Notes: a model not told the origin generated them from the letters alone. 27,695 bases of DNA from Chloroflexi bacterium RBG_16_60_22 (GCA_001796935.1 MGNX01000089.1:1-27695); one strand, 5' to 3'. Shown: positions 9,342-17,065, counted from the stretch's first letter. Translations and numbers: made by a program.

Positions 9342-9741
9342 ATGGAAGAGAGCCTGATTAAGCGATTGATAGCTTCGATAAAATGTGGTTCCTGCGGGCA
9401 GCACTACGAGGAAGACCACATGGAGGTCGTCGAGCACAGCGACGAGCTCTGGTTCCTGCGCGTCGCACTACGAGGAAGACCACATGGAGGTCGTCGAGCA
9501 CAGCGACGAGCTCTGGTTCCTGCGCGTCTTCTGCTCGTCATGCCACACCCGGTGCCTGGTGGCGGCCATTATCCGGGAGGATAGTAAGCCGGAGGTCGTC
9601 ACCGACCTCACCGAGGCGGAGCTGGGGAAGTTCCGCAATGCCGATGGCATCCGGGAGGAAGACCTGCTGGAGATGCACCGCTTCCTCAAGGACTTCAAAG
9701 GCGACGTGCCCGGTCTCTTCCGACCGGAACAGCCCGGATAA
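9342..9741 (+). pseudogene. Zinc-ribbon protein disrupted by a 64-bp tandem duplication
   Basis: The gene starts at ATG 9342 and reads MEESLIKRLIASIKCGSCGQ, giving the first CxxC of a zinc ribbon. The reading frame is lost because a 64-bp segment is present twice in exact tandem. The later part of the protein continues in the next frame, with the second CxxC-type pair (FCSSCHTRCLVAAII) and an acidic tail to the stop at 9741. Removing one repeat copy restores a single product of about 111 residues (CxxC, a spacer of roughly 27 residues, CxxC, then a helical tail ending FRPEQPG). I do not recognise a named family; two metal-binding CxxC pairs and a small acidic C-terminus are all that can be seen. 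It follows the BFN gene by 35 nt. The lesion is either a recent mutation or an assembly error. Confidence 0.8.
9401..9528 (+). repeat. Exact 64-bp tandem direct duplication
   Basis: Positions 9401-9464 and 9465-9528 are identical, both beginning GCACTACGAGGAAGACC and ending TTCCTGCGCGTC. An 11-bp match, TGGTTCCTGCG, also precedes the first copy (9386-9396) in the same 64-bp phase and may have served as the slippage homology. Since 64 is not a multiple of three, the duplication shifts the frame of the host gene. Confidence 0.97.
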
Positions 9742-9747
9742 CCCCGA

Positions 9748-10458
9748 TTATATGCCCAGCTCTTCCCCGACCAGCACCACGTGTATCCGGCCCTTATGTT
9801 TTGGCAGGGCACCTTCGATAATCACCGTGTAGTTGCAGATTCTCCACTCGTGCCGGCAATCAACGCAGCCACCGGTCTTGACGCAGGGCAAATCCCGGAA
9901 TATTTCATCGTTATGCTTTAATAAATGCCTGGTAGCGTTCACACCCGCGGCGTACCCGTGTATCCGCTCCAGGGCCTCGTTGACATCTTTGACAATCTTG
10001 TTAACGCCGGCAACAAGAATGAGCTTACCGGGCCCGTAAATCATCGCCGCCACCCGGTTGCCGTTGCCATCGATACTTACCAGCTTACCGTCGAGGGTAA
10101 CGGCATTGGTGCTGGTCACCATTATATCGGCGAAAAAAGACTCCCTCATCATCCGCTCTCTTACTTCGGGGGTGTCCGTCCAGTGTCCATCGCCATCCGT
10201 CCTGAAGGGGTCAATCAGCTTGTTCCGGTCGCGCTTGATAATTTCCGGCAGGAGCCCTATCTGTTCGAGGCTGAGGGAATCCCCCCGGGCCACCACGACC
10301 CCCGGAGGAATCATATCGAGGACGGCTGACACGGCCTGATTTCGGTCGGCGACATATTGTCCGTTCATTTTCCTTTTTTGAAGGTTTTTGATGACCTGCT
10401 GCGCCAGCAGCTCGAAATAATGTTCTTTTTCCGGGCGGATGTCCGTCTCGTCAATCAT
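9748..10458 (-). CDS. LUD-domain (DUF162-type) protein
   Basis: The 236-residue product resembles the LUD domain family (LutB/LutC-like fold, PF02589), whose founding members take part in lactate utilisation. Stand-alone members like this one have no firmly assigned reaction. Visible features are a helical N-terminus (KNLQKRKMNGQYVADRNQAV), a central Rossmann-like part (DIMVTSTNAVTLDGKLVSID, GNRVAAMIYGPGKLILVAGV) and a C-terminal cluster with four cysteines (CVKTGGCVDCRHEWRICN) that could bind metal or an Fe-S cluster. ATG at 10458 is chosen over an upstream TTG because AAAGGAAG precedes it at good spacing. It is transcribed away from the nuoG-like gene and converges with the zinc-ribbon gene, 6 nt apart. 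Confidence 0.88.
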   Translation of the reverse strand: MIDETDIRPEKEHYFELLAQQVIKNLQKRKMNGQYVADRNQAVSAVLDMIPPGVVVARGDSLSLEQIGLLPEIIKRDRNKLIDPFRTDGDGHWTDTPEVRERMMRESFFADIMVTSTNAVTLDGKLVSIDGNGNRVAAMIYGPGKLILVAGVNKIVKDVNEALERIHGYAAGVNATRHLLKHNDEIFRDLPCVKTGGCVDCRHEWRICNYTVIIEGALPKHKGRIHVVLVGEELGI

Positions 10459-10481
10459 TTTCTTCCTTTCCGTCAAGGCAC

Positions 10482-10516
10482 TGAGACATTATCTCATGCC
10501 GATTCACTAATTTCAA
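10482..10516 (-). promoter_or_regulatory. Promoter of the LUD gene with overlapping palindrome
   Basis: On the minus strand TTGAAA (10516-10511) and GATAAT (10493-10488) are separated by 17 nt. A palindrome, TGAGA-n5-TCTCA (10482-10496), overlaps the -10 box and the start region and could be a repressor operator. Confidence 0.6.
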
Positions 10517-10547
10517 AATGACACGCTACCCGGCACTCCCCTCAAAC

Positions 10548-10577
10548 TTGACGCCGTTTATACGTATCAAGTAATAT
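10548..10577 (+). promoter_or_regulatory. Promoter of the nuo-like/met operon with spacer palindrome
   Basis: TTGACG (10548-10553) and TAATAT (10572-10577) are 18 nt apart. Between them lies a nearly perfect 14-bp palindrome, TTTATACGTATCAA (10557-10570), a good place for a repressor. The predicted start of transcription, around 10584, falls almost on the ATG at 10586, so the mRNA could be leaderless. Confidence 0.55.
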
Positions 10578-10585
10578 TTTTATAT

Positions 10586-11266
10586 ATGGGGAACATTTCA
10601 CTGACCCTCAATGGTACCCCTGTCAGCGCGCCACAAGGGATGACCATCCTGGAAGTCGCCCGGGAAAACGGAATCGATATCCCCACCATGTGCTACCTCA
10701 AGGACCTGGCGCCCGTCGGGGCCTGCCGTCTCTGCGTGGTGGAGGTCGAAGGTTCCCGGACCCTGGTCGGCTCCTGCCACACCCCCGTCACCCCCGGCAT
10801 GGTCATCCAGACCCACTCTCCCAAGGTGCTGGAGGTGCGCCGCGTGCTCATCGAGCTCATGATGGCCTCCCACCCGGACACCTGCATCGTCTGCGAGGCG
10901 GCCAACTGCTGCGAACTGCGCCTGCGCGCTACCGACCTCGAGGTGGGGATGCCCCGGTTCCGCACCCGGATGCACTACTTCCCCGTGGAAGACGAAAACC
11001 CCAGCATCATCCGGGACATGTCCAAGTGTATCCTGTGCCGGCGTTGCGTGGCCGCCTGCGATAACATTGAAGGAAAGAAGATGTTCAGCCTCGCCTACCG
11101 CGGCTTCGAGACGAAGGTTATTTACGACCTCGATAAGCCGATAGGCAGCAACGAGACCTGCCGCGACTGCAAGACCTGTATTACCCTCTGCCCCACCGGC
11201 GCCCTCCGCCTGCCCATGAAGTTCGGGCAGGAGAAAAAAGGCCCGGTCCTCTACGTGAAAGGTTAA
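10586..11266 (+). CDS. NuoG/HoxU-like iron-sulfur subunit
   Basis: This is an electron-relay protein matching the N-terminal Fe-S region of NuoG, HoxU or [FeFe]-hydrogenase diaphorase subunits. The 226-residue product has a [2Fe-2S] ferredoxin domain with C36, C47, C50 and C64. A His-ligated [4Fe-4S] site follows (H96, C100, C103, C109), then two [4Fe-4S] ferredoxin motifs (C148, C151, C154, C158 and C192, C195, C198, C202). The catalytic-like C-terminal part of NuoG is absent, as in HoxU. The start has no visible Shine-Dalgarno sequence. The next two genes encode the matching NuoE- and NuoF-like partners, and metV/metF follow, so the most likely role is to pass electrons between NAD(H) and methylenetetrahydrofolate reductase. 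No hydrogenase catalytic subunit is in the window. Confidence 0.92.
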   Translation: MGNISLTLNGTPVSAPQGMTILEVARENGIDIPTMCYLKDLAPVGACRLCVVEVEGSRTLVGSCHTPVTPGMVIQTHSPKVLEVRRVLIELMMASHPDTCIVCEAANCCELRLRATDLEVGMPRFRTRMHYFPVEDENPSIIRDMSKCILCRRCVAACDNIEGKKMFSLAYRGFETKVIYDLDKPIGSNETCRDCKTCITLCPTGALRLPMKFGQEKKGPVLYVKG

Positions 11267-11287
11267 GCCGCCGGCTGACGGAGTGAG

Positions 11288-11722
11288 ATGACCAAGAAAG
11301 CCGCCCGCGTAAAAACGCCGGACAACATCCTGATGGCCTTGCAGGAGGCCCAGGCGAGGTCCGGCCCCCTGACCCCGGAGGTCATGGCGGGACTGGCCGC
11401 GTCCCTGGGCGTCCCGTCCAATGACGTCTACGGGGTAGCCAGCTTCTATTCCTTCCTGTCCATCAGGCCGCTCGGCCGGAACGTCATCAGGGTCTGCCAG
11501 AGCCTGCCCTGCCACCTCAAGGAAGGCCAGGCCGTCATCGACGCCATTAGAAAAGCGCTGGGTGTCGGGCCGGGCCGGACCACGGAGGATAGCCGTTTCA
11601 CCTTCGAGCTGGTCAACTGCATCGGCCTCTGTGACGGGGCCCCGGCCATGCTCATCAACCACGATGTTCATACCGACCTTACGCCGGGAAAGATAGCCGG
11701 CATCCTGCAAAAATATAAGTAA
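11288..11722 (+). CDS. NuoE-like thioredoxin-fold [2Fe-2S] subunit
   Basis: The 144-residue product is a NuoE/HoxE-type protein with an N-terminal helical part (LTPEVMAGLAASLGVPSNDV, VASFYSFLSI) and a thioredoxin-like [2Fe-2S] domain whose ligands are C70, C75, C111 and C115 (CQSLPC and CIGLC). The size is normal for the family. In complex I-like modules this subunit binds beside NuoF and takes part in NADH oxidation. It lies 21 nt after the nuoG-like gene with a GGAG ribosome binding site, and 15 nt before the nuoF-like gene. Confidence 0.93.
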   Translation: MTKKAARVKTPDNILMALQEAQARSGPLTPEVMAGLAASLGVPSNDVYGVASFYSFLSIRPLGRNVIRVCQSLPCHLKEGQAVIDAIRKALGVGPGRTTEDSRFTFELVNCIGLCDGAPAMLINHDVHTDLTPGKIAGILQKYK

Positions 11723-11737
11723 CCCGGAGACTGTTCA

Positions 11738-12934
11738 GTGCCTCAAGAGAAGGTAGTTTTAAGAAACTGCGGAGCCATCGACCCGGCGGACATCAAGACC
11801 CACCGGGCCAGGGAAGGCTTCAAGGCCCTGGAGAAGGCCCGCGGGATGACCCCGGAGGAGGTCATCAGCGAGATTAAGACCTCCGGCCTGCGCGGCCGGG
11901 GCGGGGCCGGCTTCCCCTGCGGTATCAAGTGGGAGGGGGCCAGGAACTCCCCCGGCGACGAGAAGTACGTCATCGGCAACGCCGACGAGGGCGAGGTAGG
12001 CACCTTCAAGGACCGGTATATCATCCAGAACGACCCCTTCTCCCTGGTGGAAGGCCTGGCCATCGCCGGCTACGCGGTCGGCGCCCGGCAGGGCTATATC
12101 TACCTGCGGTGGGAATACAGCTACCTGCTCGACCTGCTCCGCGGCGCCATCGACCAGGCCAGGGCGGCCGGCTACCTCGACGGTTTCCGCATCGAGGTGC
12201 GCCAGGGCGCCGGCGCCTATGTCTGCGGGGAGGAATCCGCCCTGATGGAGTCCGTCGAGGGCAAGCGCGGCGAAGCGCGCTACCGTCCCCCCTTCCCCAC
12301 CGTGGCCGGGCTCTTCCAGAAGCCGACTACCATCAACAACGTGGAAACCCTGATGAACGTGGCGCCCATCGTGCTCAAGGGCGGCGCCTGGTACGCTGGT
12401 ATGGGGACGGAGCGCAGCAGGGGCACCAAGGTCTTTTCCGTCAGCGGGGACGTGGCCCGGCCCGGCGTCTACGAGATGGTGCTGGGCAGCCCCCTGCGGG
12501 AGCTGGTGGAGGGGCTGGCCGGGGCCAAAGACATCAAGATGATACAGATCGGCGGAGCCACCGGCCGCATCATACCCTACGACCAGATTGACGCGCCGCT
12601 GGCCTTTGAAAGCTACCTCGGCGCCGGGGCCATCACCGTCTATAACCGGAGCCGGGGTGTCCTGGAAATCGTCGGGCGGACGATGGAGTTCCTGGCGGAG
12701 GAGTCCTGCGGCAAGTGCACGCCCTGCCGGCAGGGCACGGAATGGCTGGTGGAGACGCTGGACCGTTTCCGCCGCGGGGAGGGGGCGGCCCGGGACATCG
12801 GCTACATGCAGGTCCTGGCCGATACCATGGCGCTCTCTTCGCTCTGCGGCCTGGGGCAGGCGGCGTGTTCCGGCCTGGTGGATACCCTGAAGTATTTCCG
12901 GGATGACTACGATAGAGGAATCAGTGGCAAATAA
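11738..12934 (+). CDS. NuoF-like NADH-binding flavoprotein subunit
   Basis: This 398-residue protein resembles the NuoF/HoxF FMN- and NADH-binding subunit. The nucleotide-binding glycine loop GLRGRGGAGFP (50-60) and the FMN-site motif NADEGEVGTFKDR (81-93) are intact. The SLBB-like region is central, and the C-terminal [4Fe-4S] ligands are C324, C327, C330 and C370 (SCGKCTPC and LCGLG). Translation starts at GTG with CGGAGA upstream. The N-terminal ferredoxin or thioredoxin extension found in some HndC/HydB homologues is absent. Together with the NuoE- and NuoG-like products it forms a complete NADH-oxidising module, which here sits directly upstream of metV rather than beside a hydrogenase or complex I. 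Confidence 0.95.
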   Translation: MPQEKVVLRNCGAIDPADIKTHRAREGFKALEKARGMTPEEVISEIKTSGLRGRGGAGFPCGIKWEGARNSPGDEKYVIGNADEGEVGTFKDRYIIQNDPFSLVEGLAIAGYAVGARQGYIYLRWEYSYLLDLLRGAIDQARAAGYLDGFRIEVRQGAGAYVCGEESALMESVEGKRGEARYRPPFPTVAGLFQKPTTINNVETLMNVAPIVLKGGAWYAGMGTERSRGTKVFSVSGDVARPGVYEMVLGSPLRELVEGLAGAKDIKMIQIGGATGRIIPYDQIDAPLAFESYLGAGAITVYNRSRGVLEIVGRTMEFLAEESCGKCTPCRQGTEWLVETLDRFRRGEGAARDIGYMQVLADTMALSSLCGLGQAACSGLVDTLKYFRDDYDRGISGK

Positions 12935-12948
12935 GGGGGTGGCCTGAT

Positions 12949-13662
12949 ATGAAGACAATCACGGAACAGAAACCGATTGAAGAGATTATGCAATACGTCG
13001 ATAAGTGCCGGTGGGTGCACATTATCGGCTGCGGTACCTGCGCCACGCTGTGCCATACCGGCGGCAAGTCCGAGGTTATGGAGTTACAGCGGCAGCTGGA
13101 GGCCGCCGGCAAGAAGGTCAGCGGCTGGATGGTGATACCCACCGCCTGTGACGAGCTGACCGCGGACGCCCTGCGGGAGGAGGCCGAGGCCATTGACAAG
13201 GCCGACTGCATCGTGGCGATGACCTGCGCCATCGGGGTACAGAACATCGCCATCCACATGAAGGACGTCAAGCCGGTCTACCCCGGCCTGAACACCATGT
13301 TCATCGGCATCGAGGACAGGCCCGGGCACTTTACCGAGGTCTGCCTCCAGTGCGCCAGCTGCGTGCTGGGCCGGACGGCCTGCGTCTGCCCGCTGGTGCG
13401 GTGCGCCAAGAGCCTGCTCAACGGGCCCTGCGGCGGCTCGTCCGGGGGCAGATGCGAGATTTCACCGGACGTCCCCTGCGCCTGGCAGATTATCTACGAC
13501 CGCCTCGTGGCGACGGGGCGCCTTGACGAGATGGAAGCGATTGAGCCGGTGAAAGACTGGAGCGTCAGCGTTTCCGGCGGCCCCCGCATGGTCGACGTGG
13601 ATGCCGAGTGCGGCATCGTCCGGCCCAAGGCGGAGCCGGAAGCCGCCGCGACCAAGGGCTAG
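12949..13662 (+). CDS. metV: MetV, zinc/iron-sulfur partner subunit of methylenetetrahydrofolate reductase
   Basis: The 237-residue product matches the methylene-tetrahydrofolate reductase C-terminal family (PF12225), known as MetV in acetogens. MetV binds MetF and connects it to an electron donor. An N-terminal cysteine cluster (C20, C28, C31, C35 in KCRWVHIIGCGTCATLC) and a dense C-terminal cluster (CLQCASC, ACVCPLVRCAKSLLNGPCGG, and a later CAW) provide ligands for metal or Fe-S centres. It starts 14 nt after the nuoF-like stop. In Moorella, MetVF associates with HdrABC/MvhD; here the neighbouring electron-transfer proteins are instead Nuo-like. A histidine kinase gene separates it from metF. 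Confidence 0.93.
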   Translation: MKTITEQKPIEEIMQYVDKCRWVHIIGCGTCATLCHTGGKSEVMELQRQLEAAGKKVSGWMVIPTACDELTADALREEAEAIDKADCIVAMTCAIGVQNIAIHMKDVKPVYPGLNTMFIGIEDRPGHFTEVCLQCASCVLGRTACVCPLVRCAKSLLNGPCGGSSGGRCEISPDVPCAWQIIYDRLVATGRLDEMEAIEPVKDWSVSVSGGPRMVDVDAECGIVRPKAEPEAAATKG

Positions 13663-13698
13663 TCCCCCCTGAAAACCGCCGGGAAATATTAAAGTCGG

Positions 13699-15156
13699 AT
13701 GGTGTCTGCCAGCAGTAGCATGAACGATAAGGTTCCGACCGTAACAGCCGTCGAGCGCACCCCCGAAGAAGAGACCCTGGTGATGCGCCTCCACGTGTTC
13801 AACAATATGCGCTGGGGGGCTATCCTCGGGATAATTGTCGTCACCGTCATCGCCCGGTGGGTATTCGATATCGGCTTCCCCACCGAGCCGGTATTAATCG
13901 TCTGTGTTTTCATGGCCCTGTATAACCTGGTCCTGGTATGGCAGGTCCGGGGCCTGGGCACCATCCCGGAGCCTCTGGTCATACCGCGCGTCCGGCAGTA
14001 CACTTACAGTCATATCCTGCTGGACATGTTCGCCCTCATCGTGCTGCTCCACTTCACCGGGGGGATAGAAAACCCCTTCATCTTCTTCTTCGTCTTCCAC
14101 ATCGTCCTGGCCAGCATCGGCCTGAACTACCGGATGGTCTACCTGCTGTCCACCATCGCCATCGTCCTGGTAATAGCGCTGGTGGGCCTGGAATACACGG
14201 GGGTGATACCCCATGTCAACCTGGAAGGGTTCGTCCTGCCGACGCGCTACCGCGACCCCGCCCGGATTCTGGCCGTCCTGGCCGCCCTGGCTTTCCTGCT
14301 CTACGGCACCACCTACGTGACGACCGCCGTGGCCGGAGAGCTGCGCAAGCGGCAGCGCCAGGTGGTGGAGCTGCGGGAGCGCCTGCTCGCCGAGAAGACC
14401 GGCGAACTGGAGCGCGCCTCCGGCGAGATAGCCAACCTGGAGGAGGAGCGGAGCCGCTTCCTGCGCTTTATCGGCATCGCCGCCCACGACCTCAAGGCGC
14501 CGCTCACCGCCATACAGGGCTTCCTCTGGGTGATGCTGGGGGGCTTTGCCGGGGAAATCTCGGAAAAGCAGAAGAACATGCTGGAGCGCTCCACGCGCCG
14601 CATCAACGAGCTGCTCACCCTCATCAGCGACCTGCTGGATATACCGCGCATCGAGACCGGCCAGCTAGTCCAGGAGATGAAGGACGTCTCCCTGCGCAAA
14701 GCGATTAAGGACTCCCTGGACACCCAGAGCAGCCTGGCCAGGGAAAAGGGCCTCAAGCTGAAGGTGGAGATTCCGGAGGGGCTCCCCAAAATCAAGGGCT
14801 CGGCCTCACGGCTGCAGCAGGTTTTCACCAACCTGGTCAACAATGCCATCACCTATACCCCGGAGGGCTCGATAACCGTCCGCGTGGAGGAACGTCCCAA
14901 AGACGTGCTGGTCGAGATTATGGATACCGGCATCGGCATCCCCGCCGAAGATATGCCCCGGCTCTTCGAGGACTTCTTCCGCGCCAGCAACGTGGAGGTC
15001 AAGGGGACGGGCCTCGGCCTGTCCATCTCCAGGAGAATCGTGGAGGCCCACGGGGGCAAGATATGGGTGGAAAGCCCCTGGAACGGCCACGCCGGGACGA
15101 AGTTCAGCCTGACGCTGCCCAAACCGAATAAAGCTAAGAGGAGACCACGCCAATGA
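13699..15156 (+). CDS. Membrane-bound sensor histidine kinase
   Basis: The 485-residue product has an N-terminal membrane domain with about six hydrophobic segments between residues 40 and 210 and very short loops, so it may sense a membrane or intracellular signal. A coiled-coil linker (215-255) leads to a HisKA domain with phosphoacceptor H263 (AAHDLKAPLTAI). The HATPase domain shows the N box (NLVNNAITYTPEG), G1 (DTGIGIP), F box (FEDFFR) and G2 (GTGLGLSISRRIVEAHGG), so it should be active. The start is uncertain: ATG 13699 or ATG 13720, neither with a strong Shine-Dalgarno sequence. It overlaps metF by 4 nt and sits between metV and metF. Two receiver-only proteins downstream are candidate partners. 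Confidence 0.93.
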   Translation: MVSASSSMNDKVPTVTAVERTPEEETLVMRLHVFNNMRWGAILGIIVVTVIARWVFDIGFPTEPVLIVCVFMALYNLVLVWQVRGLGTIPEPLVIPRVRQYTYSHILLDMFALIVLLHFTGGIENPFIFFFVFHIVLASIGLNYRMVYLLSTIAIVLVIALVGLEYTGVIPHVNLEGFVLPTRYRDPARILAVLAALAFLLYGTTYVTTAVAGELRKRQRQVVELRERLLAEKTGELERASGEIANLEEERSRFLRFIGIAAHDLKAPLTAIQGFLWVMLGGFAGEISEKQKNMLERSTRRINELLTLISDLLDIPRIETGQLVQEMKDVSLRKAIKDSLDTQSSLAREKGLKLKVEIPEGLPKIKGSASRLQQVFTNLVNNAITYTPEGSITVRVEERPKDVLVEIMDTGIGIPAEDMPRLFEDFFRASNVEVKGTGLGLSISRRIVEAHGGKIWVESPWNGHAGTKFSLTLPKPNKAKRRPRQ

Positions 15157-16070
15157 AAGCGGGAACGAATCTGGAGAAAATACTGGAGAGCGGCAAGTTC
15201 GCCGTCACGGCCGAGGCGGGTCCTCCCAAGGGCACCAGCGCGGCCGTTATCCAGCGCAAGGCGGAGATGCTGCGCCACTGCTGTGATGCCGTCAATATCA
15301 CCGATAACCAGACGGCCATCGTACGGATGTCCAGCCTGGCCGGCTGTGTCATCGCCAGGCAGGCCGGCGTCGAGCCGGTGATGCAGATGGTGGTGCGGGA
15401 CCGCAACCGCCTGGCCCTCCAGGCCGATATCCTCGGCGCCATCGCCCTGGGCGTCGGCAACTTCCTCTGCCTCTCCGGCGACCACCAGAAGTTCGGCAAC
15501 CACCCCCAGGCCAAGGGCGTCTTCGATATCGACTCCATCCAGCTTATCCAGATGATGAAGCAGATGCGCGACGAGAAGAAGTTCCTCAACGGGGATGAAA
15601 TTTCCGGCGATGTGCCGATGTACATCGGGGCGGCCGCCAACCCCTTCGCCGACCCCTTTGAGTACCGTGTCAAGCGGCTGGCGAAGAAGGTCAAGGCGGG
15701 CGTGGACTTCATCCAGACGCAGGCAGTCTATGACGTGCCCCGGTTCGCCAGGTACATGAAGATGGCCTGCGATATGGGCCTCGATAAGAAGGTGCACGTC
15801 CTGGCCGGCGTCATCCCCATCCGGTCACTGGGTATGGCCCGCTACATGCGGGACTATGTCTCCGGGGTGACCGTCCCCGACGAGATTATCACTCGACTGG
15901 AAAAGGCGGAGAAAGCCAAGGAAGAAGGCGTCAAGATAATCCTGGATATTATCGAGCAGCTCAAGGAAATACCCGGCGTCCACGGTATTCATATCATGGC
16001 GGTGGGCTGGGAGGATATCGTCCAGGAGATGGTGGAAAAGGCTGGACTTATGCCCAGGCCTGTACTATAA
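15153..16070 (+). CDS. metF: Methylenetetrahydrofolate reductase MetF
   Basis: MetF reduces 5,10-methylene-THF to 5-methyl-THF, the last C1-carrier step of the Wood-Ljungdahl methyl branch (reversible in some anaerobes) and also a source of methyl groups for methionine. The 305-residue product is a TIM-barrel flavoprotein. Family features include an early acidic residue (TAEAGPPKG), DAVNITDNQ, the FAD region LSGDHQKFGNHPQAKGVFDI and the FIQTQAVYD segment. A good ribosome binding site (AGAGGAGA at 15137-15144) lies inside the kinase gene, and the ATG overlaps the kinase stop as ATGA. Co-occurrence with metV and NADH-oxidising subunits implies an anaerobic MetVF-type enzyme rather than the stand-alone NADH-dependent MetF of E. 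coli. Confidence 0.95.
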   Translation: MKAGTNLEKILESGKFAVTAEAGPPKGTSAAVIQRKAEMLRHCCDAVNITDNQTAIVRMSSLAGCVIARQAGVEPVMQMVVRDRNRLALQADILGAIALGVGNFLCLSGDHQKFGNHPQAKGVFDIDSIQLIQMMKQMRDEKKFLNGDEISGDVPMYIGAAANPFADPFEYRVKRLAKKVKAGVDFIQTQAVYDVPRFARYMKMACDMGLDKKVHVLAGVIPIRSLGMARYMRDYVSGVTVPDEIITRLEKAEKAKEEGVKIILDIIEQLKEIPGVHGIHIMAVGWEDIVQEMVEKAGLMPRPVL

Positions 16071-16198
16071 TATCCACGGTAAGTCATTCAGGTAATATTT
16101 CCGCCGGACCGCCGGTACAAATTCCATCGGATAACGGGTACTGATTTGCCGGCTTACCAGGCACTAATATCGCCGAGACGTTCGGGAAGGAGTGAAAC

Positions 16199-16597
16199 AT
16201 GCCGGGCAAGATTCTCGTTGTTGATGACGACCCCGATATTCTGGACGCGGTGGTCATGATTCTGGAATCCCGGGACTACGCCGTCGTTACCGCCCGGGAC
16301 GGCATCGAGGGCCTGGCTACCCTGAAGGCGGAAAACCCGGACCTGATGATTCTCGACCTGATGATGCCCAAGCTGGACGGGTTCGGCGTCTGCAAGGAGC
16401 TCCAGGACCCCCGGTGGGGAAAGTTCCGTAATGTCCCCATTTTAATCCTGACCTCCGTGAGGGAAGAGGCCAGCCGCCGGCGCTACGAGCTGGAGACCGG
16501 GCTCGAGCTGGACGTGGACGACTACATTGAAAAACCGATGTCCCCCGATGTCCTCCTGGACCGGGTGGGCACGCTGATTAAAAAGAGAAAACGCTGA
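16199..16597 (+). CDS. Stand-alone response-regulator receiver protein
   Basis: The 132-residue product is a single receiver domain without an output domain. The acidic pocket (DDD at 9-11), the phosphoacceptor D53 (MILDLMMP), the conserved Thr/Ser after LILTS and the signalling lysine K112 (IEKPMSP) are all present. A small insertion (DPRWGKFRNVP and RRRYELETGLELD) lengthens the later loops. It probably acts through protein contacts or in a phosphorelay. AAGGAG precedes the ATG at good spacing. The 128-nt gap after metF shows no terminator or clear promoter, so cotranscription with the kinase is likely. Confidence 0.92.
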   Translation: MPGKILVVDDDPDILDAVVMILESRDYAVVTARDGIEGLATLKAENPDLMILDLMMPKLDGFGVCKELQDPRWGKFRNVPILILTSVREEASRRRYELETGLELDVDDYIEKPMSPDVLLDRVGTLIKKRKR

Positions 16598-16638
16598 TGC
16601 TGCCGGGTGATGCTGATTAGTTAAGGAGGCCTTTCCAA

Positions 16639-17037
16639 GTGGAGAAAAAAGCCAAAATCCTGCTCGTTGACGATGACCCCGATTTCGTCGAATCTACCAG
16701 GACCGTCCTGGAGAGCCAGCCCTACCAGGTAGTCGTCGCCGTCAACGGTGACGAGGCCCTGCGCAAGGCCAGAACGGAGAAGCCGGACCTGATTCTCCTC
16801 GATGTTATCATGCCGGTGGAGGACGGCTTTACCGCGGCGGAGCAGCTCAAGAAAGACCAGCAGCTTGCCAGGATTCCGTTGCTGATGCTCACGAGCTACT
16901 CGTCCAGGGGCCAGGGCACCGCCATCCCGCGGAGTCGCGGCCTGGGACTGGAGGCCGAGGACTACCTCGAAAAACCGGTCAGCCCCAGGGAACTGCTGGC
17001 CACCGTCGCGAAGTACCTTAAAAAGTCGGGCCGCTAG
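16639..17037 (+). CDS. Stand-alone response-regulator receiver protein (second copy)
   Basis: This second receiver-only protein, 132 residues, is a diverged relative of its upstream neighbour. It has the acidic pocket DDD (11-13), phosphoacceptor D55 (LILLDVIMP), LMLTS and K112 (LEKPVSP). Its loop before the last strand carries GQGTAIPRSRGLGLEAEDY, which differs from the first copy and could set partner specificity. Translation starts at GTG with AAGGAGG nine bases upstream. It is the last gene before a strong intrinsic terminator. Confidence 0.92.
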   Translation: MEKKAKILLVDDDPDFVESTRTVLESQPYQVVVAVNGDEALRKARTEKPDLILLDVIMPVEDGFTAAEQLKKDQQLARIPLLMLTSYSSRGQGTAIPRSRGLGLEAEDYLEKPVSPRELLATVAKYLKKSGR

Positions 17038-17065
17038 GCACCCGCGCACCGGTAATATGATAACC

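Noticed and set aside
10598..11710. Minus-strand open frame of 370 codons across the nuoG-like and nuoE-like genes
   Set aside because: It is the complement of two well-supported iron-sulfur protein genes, and its composition is typical of a GC-rich shadow frame.
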